NCBI GenBank assembly: GCA_963693635.1
Contig: CAVOBC010000015.1
Location: forward strand, 1-26,500
Reading direction: 5' to 3'
Source: CAVOBC01 sp963693635
Lineage (GTDB): Bacteria > Pseudomonadota > Gammaproteobacteria > Pseudomonadales > Azotimanducaceae
DNA length: 26,500 bases
Each line of letters begins with the position of its first letter. The first letter of the stretch is position 1. Below, one piece after another: positions 16,500 to 22,945 of this stretch. The notes under the pieces are model-generated. The model had not been told where the DNA came from. It did no database searches and saw only the letters and a list, made by a program, of their open reading frames with translations. Made by a program: the position numbers and the translations under genes.

Positions 16500-17423
16500 T
16501 CAGGCAGCGTCGTGCGGCCACAGCCAGGCGGCTCCACGCACGCCTGACGAATCTCCGTACTTCGCCGGCATGACGCGGGTGTGCACTTCATCTGAAAAAA
16601 CGTAGGCCGGCAGGAATGCTGGAAGCTCGTTGTAAATGCGTGCCACGTTCGACATGCCGCCGCCGATCACGATCGACTCGGGATCGACGATGTTAATGAC
16701 CGTCCCGAGCGCCAAAGCCAGCAGGTTGCTGTATTGGCGAAGGATCTGCTCAGCCACCACTTCACCAGCTTGGGCCGCCGTGACGATGTCCCGGGGCAAT
16801 CGATCGCGTCCCCCCGCCGCCAGGTAACTACGCGCGAGAGACGGGCCTGCGAGCCATGTCTCCACACAGTCGCTTCGGCCGCAATAACAAACGCGTTCGC
16901 CGGCCCTCGGATCCGGCAGTGTCTGATCTGCGTGTGCTCGATAAGCGCCGAGCGGGAGCGGATTGTGGCCCCACTCGCCGGCGATGGCATTAACACCGCT
17001 GATCAATTCACCGTGGTAGCAAACGCCGCCCCCAACGCCTGTGCCGAGGATTGCGCCAAACACACTGACGCTGCCCGCTGCAGCCCCATCTGACGCCTCC
17101 GAAAGCGCAAAACAGTCTGCGTCGTTGGCCATGCGAATCTCGCGGTCAAGTAAGCGGGAAAGATCGGCCTTGAAGGGCCGGCCGTTGAGGCACGTGCTGT
17201 TCTTGAGAAATCCGGTCTTGAGTGAGAAAGCGCCGGGTGCGCCGATCCCAACAGGCATCGCCAAAGATCCCTCGAGCGCGTGGACCAGGCCCGCGACCGC
17301 AGCGAGCATCGCGTCGTAGTCGCCCTGCGGTGTTGCGATTCGTTGCGTCCGCACGACCTCGCCTTCCCCGGACAGCACAACGCCCTCTATCTTGGTTCCA
17401 CCCAGATCAAGCCCAATGCGCAC
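16500..17423 (-). CDS. ROK-family sugar kinase (fructokinase / N-acetylhexosamine kinase type)
   Basis: 307 residues. N-terminal phosphate loop GLDLGGTKIEG (4-14), catalytic Asp in the segment MANDADCFALSEA, second ATP motif GTGVGGG, ROK signature with GEWGHNPLP and the zinc motif CYCGRSDCVETW. GEWGHNPLP resembles Mak and NagK rather than ROK repressors, and there is no DNA-binding domain. It would phosphorylate a hexose or N-acetylhexosamine; the substrate cannot be fixed from sequence. The start is GTG, sharing one base with the stop of the upstream binding-protein gene, so the two are translationally coupled. Since the operon begins with ampD, GlcNAc (released during wall recycling) is a candidate substrate, by inference only. 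Confidence 0.9.
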   Translation of the reverse strand: MRIGLDLGGTKIEGVVLSGEGEVVRTQRIATPQGDYDAMLAAVAGLVHALEGSLAMPVGIGAPGAFSLKTGFLKNSTCLNGRPFKADLSRLLDREIRMANDADCFALSEASDGAAAGSVSVFGAILGTGVGGGVCYHGELISGVNAIAGEWGHNPLPLGAYRAHADQTLPDPRAGERVCYCGRSDCVETWLAGPSLARSYLAAGGRDRLPRDIVTAAQAGEVVAEQILRQYSNLLALALGTVINIVDPESIVIGGGMSNVARIYNELPAFLPAYVFSDEVHTRVMPAKYGDSSGVRGAAWLWPHDAA

Positions 17424-18586
17424 TATCTGCCCTCTGCATTTGCAACTGACAATGCACCGACCGAGCTCGCACCGGTACCACTCTCACCGACTAAACCCGC
17501 ACCCTCCAAACTTCCACGCTCTGTAACCGCACTCTCTATAAGCGGACTCTCTATAGCTGCACCCTCTATAGCCATAGCCGCAGGCGCCATAGCTGCGCCC
17601 TTTATACCCATAGCCGCAGGCGCTATTGCCGCACGCGCAAGGGCTGCGCCACCTACCACCTCACTGTTCCGGGTGCCTGACTCTCCGCGCCCAACCCGGT
17701 GAGCCGGGTCCCCGATGATGTCGCAAAGGGACTGGATTCCCTCGGCCATTCGCAGCCCTGGTCGCGAGATCAAACTCGCATCGATCCGACGCACGCGGTC
17801 GGTAGCGACCGCAGGAATCGTATAGCCCTGCCAGCGACCAATCCACCCACTGTCCTCGGCGTCGGCCGGCTGGCTGATGACAATGATGTCCGGCGCACCC
17901 GCCACCACCGCTTCAATGCTCACAAGCGGCACGGCAATCTCGATGCTGCCAAAGATGTTGCGACCCCCGCAATGACGAATCGACTCGCCAATGATGTGTT
18001 GGTCATTGACCGTGTAGAGGCTCTGATCAGAGATCTGAAAGAACACAGACGGAGAATCCGGCCCCGGGCTGCTAACGCCCAAAGTCTCAAGTCGTCGGTC
18101 AAATGCCGCAGCGAGGGCCGCGGACGTCGACTCTCGACCAAGCAGGCGACCGATTCTGCGAGTGCGTTCAGGAATGGACCCAAGCCCCTTCGGCTGGTCC
18201 ATATAAACGACGAAACCCAGCTGTCGCAAACGGTTGATAGCACGCGCGTTGCCGCCGCCCAGCCAACCGATGATCAGATCCGGCTGCATCGCGGTGATCG
18301 CCTCGATATTCATCGCGAAGGCGTCGCCAATGCGGGGAATTAACTTCGCCGCCTCCGGATAGTCAGAAAAACGCACCGTGCCCTTGATTCGGTCCCCGAC
18401 ACCGAGGTCAAACAGCAATTCCGTGACGTGCGGAGCGAGCGAGACGATTGACGCCGGCACGTCCGGCAGCACAATTGCTTCGCCCGCATCATCCACGACC
18501 GTTGGCGGCGGTGCCGCGCGGGCGATCGACGCAATAAGCAGCATGGCCCCGATGATCACGAGGCTAACCGTGAGACCTCTGTGCAC
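17423..18586 (-). CDS. BtuF/TroA-like periplasmic binding protein with repeat tail
   Basis: About 387 residues from GTG at 18586, 1 nt after the ampE stop; a TTG at 18598 is also possible and would overlap ampE by 11 nt. The signal peptide is LTVSLVIIGAMLLIASIARA. The mature part follows the helical-backbone binding-protein pattern: PASIVSLAPHVTELLFDLGVGDRIKGT, then YPEAAKLIPRIGD, then NIEAITAMQPDLIIGW, as in BtuF-type cobalamin and related metal-chelate binders. The usual fold ends near DIIG, but about 95 further residues of Ala/Gly/Glu-rich degenerate repeats follow (encoded 17426-17710). No BtuC or BtuD genes are adjacent. Cobalamin is a plausible ligand but is not proven. Third gene of the ampD operon. 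Confidence 0.85.
   Translation of the reverse strand: MHRGLTVSLVIIGAMLLIASIARAAPPPTVVDDAGEAIVLPDVPASIVSLAPHVTELLFDLGVGDRIKGTVRFSDYPEAAKLIPRIGDAFAMNIEAITAMQPDLIIGWLGGGNARAINRLRQLGFVVYMDQPKGLGSIPERTRRIGRLLGRESTSAALAAAFDRRLETLGVSSPGPDSPSVFFQISDQSLYTVNDQHIIGESIRHCGGRNIFGSIEIAVPLVSIEAVVAGAPDIIVISQPADAEDSGWIGRWQGYTIPAVATDRVRRIDASLISRPGLRMAEGIQSLCDIIGDPAHRVGRGESGTRNSEVVGGAALARAAIAPAAMGIKGAAMAPAAMAIEGAAIESPLIESAVTERGSLEGAGLVGESGTGASSVGALSVANAEGR
17516..17623 (-). repeat. Degenerate in-frame repeats in the binding-protein tail
   Basis: Four 15-bp units occupy 17516-17575 (plus-strand forms ACGCTCTGTAACCGC, ACTCTCTATAAGCGG, ACTCTCTATAGCTGC, ACCCTCTATAGCCAT), encoding related pentapeptides such as AAIES and PLIES. 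Beside them the 16-mer CCATAGCCGCAGGCGC occurs at 17572-17587 and again at 17608-17623, a 36-bp period giving a dodecapeptide repeat (KGAAMAPAAMAI type). Confidence 0.8.
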
Positions 18587-18587
18587 G

Positions 18588-19616
18588 TCAGCCAACAATC
18601 GTGACGATCGCAGCGATCGCCAGCCAACCCCAGGTCGCCCGCTCCATCAACTGACGCGCACTGTCATCAGAATCGCCTTTTTCTACTGCTAGCGCACCGC
18701 CCTGCTTTGGTGCGCCAAGGGATGCAACGACGAAGTCATTCAACGATTCTTCCGGCGGCTCATCCGCCATGAGCAGGTGGTCGAGCCACGCGTTGCTACC
18801 TGCGGTGAAGTCGCCGAGCATTGCGCAGATCAGGCCCGTGACTCGAACCGGCAGCCACTCTGCCCAATCGAGCGCCACGTCCGCCAACGTCCGCGAGTCG
18901 TCGTTCAGGTCATCGGGCTCATCGGGTCCTGGGCCGTCGATGTCTCTCTCTTCGAAATCGGCATCATTGTGCACCCGCCCTTCGCGCCCCGCACAATGAC
19001 GCAGCAACGCGTAGACAAGCGCCCCCACCGGACCGAGCAGAAGGAACCAGAAGATCGCCGGATGAAGTGCCCGGAACATCCGGAATGCAAGGGACAAGCT
19101 CGATGCATTCGCGGTCATCCTGGTTTCTGCCGCGGGCGAGTCGTCCCCATCCTGATCCGTTGCGACATCGGGCCCTTCCTCTGGCGCTTCCTCTGGCGCT
19201 TCCTCTGGCGCTTCGCTAATGGCTTCTTGTTCGCTAACGGCTTCTTCCCCGCTAACGGCTTCTTCCCCGCTAACGGCTTCTTCCCCGCTAACGGCTTCTT
19301 CCCCGCTAACGGCTTCTTCCCTGCTAACGGCGTCTTCCCCGCTAAGGGCTCCTTCATGCTGCACACAGAAGAGCAGCACAAGAACGCCAATCACGAGGTG
19401 CACCAGCCCCCACAGCAGACCCTCGGTTATCCATAGAAGCAATATCAGGGCAATTGCGGGTCCCAGCGTTGCAACGGCCAGGTACGGGACACCGTTCAGT
19501 CCATAGTCCGCAAGCCGTGACGTAAACGACCCGAGCGGCACCCTGTCCCGGAGTGGATGTCCACCGAACCACGCCCGGTAAAAAACGACAGCGACCAAAA
19601 TGGCAATAAATTTCAC
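18588..19616 (-). CDS. ampE: AmpE-like inner-membrane protein with an internal hexapeptide repeat array
   Basis: 342 residues, longer than the roughly 280 of E. coli AmpE. Family marks are the N-terminal segment with WITEGLLWGLVHLVIGVLVL, the core motif ALHPAIFWFLLLGPVGALVY, and EWLPVRVTGLICAMLGDF, with a C-terminal membrane helix (WGWLAIAAIVTIV). AmpE belongs to the AmpE/CobD-CbiB membrane family and is linked genetically to AmpD and beta-lactamase induction; its biochemical role is not settled. Residues 90-148 are an acidic array of (A)VSGEE hexapeptides followed by APEE tetrapeptides, placed where AmpE normally has a less repetitive connecting segment. The GTG start overlaps the ampD stop as GTGA, indicating coupling. 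Confidence 0.88.
   Translation of the reverse strand: MKFIAILVAVVFYRAWFGGHPLRDRVPLGSFTSRLADYGLNGVPYLAVATLGPAIALILLLWITEGLLWGLVHLVIGVLVLLFCVQHEGALSGEDAVSREEAVSGEEAVSGEEAVSGEEAVSGEEAVSEQEAISEAPEEAPEEAPEEGPDVATDQDGDDSPAAETRMTANASSLSLAFRMFRALHPAIFWFLLLGPVGALVYALLRHCAGREGRVHNDADFEERDIDGPGPDEPDDLNDDSRTLADVALDWAEWLPVRVTGLICAMLGDFTAGSNAWLDHLLMADEPPEESLNDFVVASLGAPKQGGALAVEKGDSDDSARQLMERATWGWLAIAAIVTIVG
19175..19210 (-). repeat. 12-bp tandem repeat in ampE, three copies
   Basis: CTTCCTCTGGCG repeats perfectly at 19175-19186, 19187-19198 and 19199-19210 on the plus strand and encodes APEE/PEEA on the minus strand. It adjoins the 18-bp array. Confidence 0.9.
19215..19358 (-). repeat. 18-bp tandem repeat in ampE, eight copies
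   Basis: The plus-strand unit GCTAACGGCTTCTTCCCC repeats head to tail from 19215 to 19358. Four copies (19233-19304) are identical; 19305-19322 and 19323-19340 each differ at one base; the outer units are more diverged. Each unit encodes a hexapeptide of the AVSGEE type. Copy-number change would not shift the frame. Confidence 0.95.
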
Positions 19617-20167
19617 AGGCTTTCCTTCAGGCGTTTCCAGTCAAACGCGGGGCCAGGGTCAGTCTTGCGACCCGGCGCGATGTCAGCATGCCCGACAATG
19701 TCCCGGGCATCGATATCATAGGCAGACATCAGCAACTTGCAAACGCGAACAAGCGCAACATATTGCTCGTCGCGATAGGGCGTTCGATCGGTCCCTTCAA
19801 GCTCTATGCCGATGGCAAAGTCGTTACATCGCTCCCGTCCCTGATAGGTCGACGCACCCGCATGCCATGCCCGTTCATCGAATCCCACAAACTGGACAAT
19901 CTCGCCATCACGGCGTAGCAGCAGGTGAGAAGAAACCCGCACGCCGTCGAGGTCTGCGAAGCTGACCCGTGCCGTGTCGAGTTGATTGGTGAACAGGTGG
20001 GCGACGTAGTCGCTGCCAAAGTGTCCTTCCGGCAAACTGATGCCATGAATCACGATCACCGAGACCTCGCGCGCAGGGCGCGCGTCACAATTCGGCGACA
20101 ACACCCGGCGGACGCCGTCGATCCAGCCTTCGGTCACACCCGACCCGCTTGGCCCCTCAGGCGACAC
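19613..20167 (-). CDS. ampD: 1,6-anhydro-N-acetylmuramyl-L-alanine amidase
   Basis: 184 residues, a cytoplasmic zinc amidase that splits the stem peptide from anhydroMurNAc during wall recycling. Zinc ligands are visible as His41 (VIVIHGISLP), His160 and Asp170 (HADIAPGRKTDPGPAFDW); the His-to-Asp spacing equals that of Citrobacter AmpD (154/164). WIDGVRRVLSPNCDARP, HLLLRRDGEIVQFV and AWHAGASTYQGRERCNDFAIGIELEG are classic AmpD. The start taken is GTG at 20167; a GTG at 20137 is possible. First gene of a tightly packed minus-strand operon with ampE, the binding protein and the ROK kinase. Loss of AmpD in species with AmpR/AmpC raises beta-lactamase; neither of those genes is seen here. Confidence 0.95.
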   Translation of the reverse strand: MSPEGPSGSGVTEGWIDGVRRVLSPNCDARPAREVSVIVIHGISLPEGHFGSDYVAHLFTNQLDTARVSFADLDGVRVSSHLLLRRDGEIVQFVGFDERAWHAGASTYQGRERCNDFAIGIELEGTDRTPYRDEQYVALVRVCKLLMSAYDIDARDIVGHADIAPGRKTDPGPAFDWKRLKESL

Positions 20168-20476
20168 GTCGCTTCATCTCTTCCGACCTGCGTGTTTCCA
20201 CTCTCGTCTCCATCGGCGCGGCGCTGGCTCCCGAGTTTTGCAGCGAAGCCTTTGTCCCTGACTTGCGAGCCCGCCGACGCCGGCAGACTTCTCCATTATG
20301 ATGATCACCCCGGCAAGCTCGATCCACACCCATTTTGGCAGCTAATCCCTCTTCGCGGGAAACCTTCGGGGAAACCTAAGACACGAATCGAAGGCGACAT
20401 CTTGTGACAACACGCATGATCAATCGACCCCCCGCAGGGTGAAACACCAACCGCGCTGTCCAGCGCCGGACACCCC
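20168..20476. other. Divergent intergenic region between ampD and the aspartic protease gene
   Basis: 309 nt between two outward-facing units. It must hold promoters for both. A CATAAT hexamer on the minus strand (20295-20300) is a possible ampD -10, without a good -35. A GGGAAACC direct repeat lies near 20358-20376. No RNA gene or known riboswitch was recognised. Confidence 0.4.
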
Positions 20477-20986
20477 ATGAGCCCCAGGTCATTCGGCACG
20501 GGAATGATCGTTGCCGCCTGCGTGCTCGGCATGGTCGTGCTCACGCTCATCTTCGGGGATCAGATCCACAGACGCGACAACCCCAACAGCGACCCGGAGA
20601 GCATCGCGTCCGATGGTGTCACGGCCGTTACCCTGCGGCAAAATCGCGCCGGCCACTACGTGGCCCGCGGCGCAATCAACGGCGAACCGGTCGACTTTCT
20701 TCTCGACACCGGCGCCACCGATGTTGTGGTGCCCGCCACGCTCGCGCGAGAACTTGGCCTGGAACCCGGAGCCAGGGGGCGCGCGATGACGGCAAACGGC
20801 CCGGTCACGGTCTACCTCACGCGTATCCCCCACCTGAGCATTGGCGACATTCATCTCTATGACGTCAGGGCGAGTATTAATCCGGCAATGGGTGACATGG
20901 ACATATTGCTCGGCATGAGCGCATTGCGGCAGGTAGAATTTATCCAGTCGGGTCGTTCGCTCACACTTCGAAAACGCGATCCCTGA
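20477..20986 (+). CDS. Membrane-anchored retropepsin-like aspartic protease
   Basis: 169 residues. One N-terminal membrane helix (about 10-27, MIVAACVLGMVVLTLIFG), then a soluble domain with the catalytic motif DFLLDTGATDVVVP (Asp77-Thr-Gly), a flap-like TANGPVTVYLT segment, and MDILLGMSALRQVEF near the end. This matches the bacterial clan AA aspartic protease family (TIGR02281 type), which has one catalytic Asp per chain and presumably acts as a dimer. The catalytic side would face the periplasm. Substrates of this family are poorly known. It lies 26 nt before nadC on the same strand, so the two are probably co-transcribed. Confidence 0.88.
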   Translation: MSPRSFGTGMIVAACVLGMVVLTLIFGDQIHRRDNPNSDPESIASDGVTAVTLRQNRAGHYVARGAINGEPVDFLLDTGATDVVVPATLARELGLEPGARGRAMTANGPVTVYLTRIPHLSIGDIHLYDVRASINPAMGDMDILLGMSALRQVEFIQSGRSLTLRKRDP

Positions 20987-21012
20987 CGGGGTGTCGACCA
21001 ACGGCCAACCCG

Positions 21013-21912
21013 ATGACCCAAGACAACCAGCACACGATCCACAACACCCGATGGAACGATCCAAACCCGATGGAAACAGCCAAACCTGACCCCGATCGCG
21101 TCGCCGCCACGGTCGACTTTGCACTAGCGGAAGACGCCGCGTCAGAAGACATCACCGCGGACCTCATTGACCCGGCCGCCACAGCAACCGCACAGGTCAT
21201 CACCAGAGAAGATGCCGTCATCTGTGGTCGACCATGGGTAGACGAGACGTTTCGACAGGTTGACCCGACGGTCGTCGTTACCTGGTATGTCGACGAGGGC
21301 GACGAGGCGACCGAGGAGCAATTGCTCTTCTCCGCAACAGGCCCCGCACCCTCGATTCTGACGGCCGAGCGAACGGCGCTCAATTTTTTGCAAACGCTTT
21401 CGGCAACGGCAACGACGTCCCGGCACTACGCCAACCTCGTCGCGCACACGTCTGTGCGTCTGCTGGACACGCGAAAGACACTTCCCGGTTTGCGGCATGC
21501 GCAGAAGTACGCAGTTCGTGTCGGCGGTTGCTTCAATCACAGAGCCGACCTCGCGGAGGCGTTCCTGATCAAGGAAAACCACATCATCGCCTGTGGCGGC
21601 ATCGCGCCTGCCATCAACAAAGCGAGACAGAATCACCCGGAACGGCGACTCGAAATCGAGGTCGAGAGTCTGGACGAGATGCGCGAAGCACTGCACGCAG
21701 CGCCCGACTGGATCATGCTCGACAACTTCGACCTGGCCGACACGGGAGTCGCCGTGAAGTCCGTGAACGACGCGGTAAAACTCGAGGCCTCTGGCGGCAT
21801 CGAAACCGACGCTGACCTCGTCGCCATTGCCGAGACCGGTGTGCACTTCATATCGATCGGGGCGCTAACCAAACACTGCAGCGCTGTCGATCTGTCAATG
21901 CGGTTTGTATAG
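21013..21912 (+). CDS. nadC: Nicotinate-nucleotide pyrophosphorylase (carboxylating)
   Basis: 299 residues. Converts quinolinate and PRPP to nicotinate mononucleotide, CO2 and pyrophosphate in de novo NAD synthesis. Motifs: EDAASEDITADLI at the N-terminus, ERTALNFLQTLSATAT, LLDTRKTLPGLRHAQKYAVRVGGCFNHR, LIKENHI, IEVEVES-type EIEVESLDE, and the barrel end LEASGGIETD and GVHFISIGALTKH. A second ATG at 21070 would give 280 residues and may be the real start; neither has a strong ribosome site. It follows the aspartic protease gene closely and points away from ampD, the arrangement seen around nadC and ampD in enterobacteria and pseudomonads. Confidence 0.97.
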   Translation: MTQDNQHTIHNTRWNDPNPMETAKPDPDRVAATVDFALAEDAASEDITADLIDPAATATAQVITREDAVICGRPWVDETFRQVDPTVVVTWYVDEGDEATEEQLLFSATGPAPSILTAERTALNFLQTLSATATTSRHYANLVAHTSVRLLDTRKTLPGLRHAQKYAVRVGGCFNHRADLAEAFLIKENHIIACGGIAPAINKARQNHPERRLEIEVESLDEMREALHAAPDWIMLDNFDLADTGVAVKSVNDAVKLEASGGIETDADLVAIAETGVHFISIGALTKHCSAVDLSMRFV

Positions 21913-21925
21913 CGGTCAGACCGCT
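21911..21925 (+). repeat. Palindrome at the nadC stop
   Basis: AGCGGTC-A-GACCGCT is a perfect 7-bp inverted repeat overlapping the nadC TAG. A 1-nt centre makes it a poor RNA hairpin, and no T-run follows; a protein-binding site is more likely than a terminator. Confidence 0.4.
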
Positions 21926-21976
21926 GGACAGGATCTCGCGTTTCTCCGCTACCAAGAGAGGTTTGAGCATGCAAAC

Positions 21977-22009
21977 GACCGGTACCTGCCCGGAGAGCAA
22001 ATACCGGTC
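21977..22009 (+). repeat. Inverted repeat upstream of the pilin accessory gene
   Basis: GACCGGTA (21977-21984) and TACCGGTC (22002-22009) are perfect 8-bp arms with a 17-nt spacer, ending 26 nt before the GTG start. It could be an operator or a leader stem. Confidence 0.5.
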
Positions 22010-22023
22010 ATGACCAGAGATTG

Positions 22024-22029
22024 AAGGAG
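22024..22029 (+). promoter_or_regulatory. Ribosome binding site deciding the pilin accessory gene start
   Basis: AAGGAG lies 6 nt before GTG 22036. It falls inside a reading frame that could begin at TTG 22021, so it rules out the longer start. Confidence 0.8.
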
Positions 22030-22035
22030 ACTCTT

Positions 22036-22770
22036 GTGTCACGTTTTGCGGCTACATTCGTTCACTTTCTGCTGAGTCTGGCTGTCTTCGCCGGCCTCAC
22101 CTATCTCATCGTTATTGAGTGGTTTCCCGGGTTCTTCTTTGCGATTGATGGTGGCTGGGAGGGCATGCGAATCATCGCTGCCGTTGATCTCGTCCTCGGG
22201 CCCGTCCTCACACTTATCGTCTACAAGGAGGGCAAGCCAGGGCTCAGGTTTGATCTCACGTTGATTGGCATCACCCAGGCGGTCTGCCTCGCGGCCGGCG
22301 CCTACGTGGTGTACAGCGAACGCCCGATCTTTTTTGTGTACTACGACCAACATTTTTATTCATCCAGCGCCGGCACCTACACCGACTATGGACTCATCCC
22401 ACCCGACCCCGCGGACTATGGTACCGACACGCCGGTGGCTGTTTACGTGCGACTACCACCCGACCCGATCAAGGAAGCGGATGTCCGTTCGATCCTCTTC
22501 AGTGACGCGGTGCCCCTGTGGACATACGCATCACTGTATGTGCCTCTCCGGGACCACATGACCGCCGTCATCGAAGGCGCAACACCTATCGAGGATCTCA
22601 GGAGCCGGGATGAAGACGGTGCCGTCGATGCATTTGTCGCCGAGCACGGTGGCGCAGTCTCTGACTACGCGTTCATTCCGATCCACTCGCGCTATCGACA
22701 CGCATTTCTTGGTATTCGCAAAGGTGACCGGTCGATGGTGGACATTCTCGAAGTCCCGCCGCCGCTCTAG
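22036..22770 (+). CDS. TfpX/TfpZ-family type IV pilin accessory protein
   Basis: 244 residues from GTG 22036, chosen for the AAGGAG site and a family-like MSRF start. Three membrane helices: about 5-26, then about 44-65 within GWEGMRIIAAVDLVLGPVLTLIVYKEGKPGLRFD, then about 72-92. The GGW-G-RI-AVDLVLGPLLTLI...KPGLKFDL pattern is diagnostic for this family. A periplasmic C-terminal domain of about 150 residues follows. In Pseudomonas aeruginosa members are encoded beside particular pilA alleles and are needed for normal assembly of those pilins. No pilin gene is present in the window, so this copy is separated from its usual partner. Downstream of nadC by 123 nt. Confidence 0.88.
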   Translation: MSRFAATFVHFLLSLAVFAGLTYLIVIEWFPGFFFAIDGGWEGMRIIAAVDLVLGPVLTLIVYKEGKPGLRFDLTLIGITQAVCLAAGAYVVYSERPIFFVYYDQHFYSSSAGTYTDYGLIPPDPADYGTDTPVAVYVRLPPDPIKEADVRSILFSDAVPLWTYASLYVPLRDHMTAVIEGATPIEDLRSRDEDGAVDAFVAEHGGAVSDYAFIPIHSRYRHAFLGIRKGDRSMVDILEVPPPL

Positions 22771-22786
22771 CCAGTTGTTATCTCAA

Positions 22787-22805
22787 AATTGTCATCCTGA
22801 CAATT
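22787..22805 (+). repeat. Hairpin 16 nt after the pilin accessory gene
   Basis: AATTGTCA-TCC-TGACAATT is a perfect 8-bp stem with a 3-nt loop. No T-run follows, so a standard intrinsic terminator is not supported. Confidence 0.5.
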
Positions 22806-22815
22806 CCTGGCAGTG

Positions 22816-22831
22816 GGTTTGCAAGCAAACC
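22816..22831 (+). repeat. Second hairpin or palindrome before the lipoprotein gene
   Basis: GGTTTGC-AA-GCAAACC has perfect 7-bp arms with a 2-nt centre, 10 nt after the previous hairpin. Together they form a pair of tandem palindromes in the 175-nt gap. Confidence 0.45.
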
Positions 22832-22945
22832 TCGCCCTGCCGTGGCACCGTGGACGCATTCCCCGGAGGGACTTGCAGCTTTCCACCGCGTTCCGTGATT
22901 GAGGTTAAGATGCGCTCTCGTCTGTCTCAGTGTCCAGGGTTTGCT

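Noticed and set aside
18777..19436. A plus-strand frame across the ampE repeats encoding an FFPANG-type array
   Set aside because: It is the antisense reading of the 18-bp repeats; AmpE motifs on the minus strand continue on both sides of the array.
22610..22945. N-terminal extension of the phosphoesterase frame back to 22610
   Set aside because: It would overlap the pilin accessory gene by 160 nt and bury the lipoprotein signal inside the protein.
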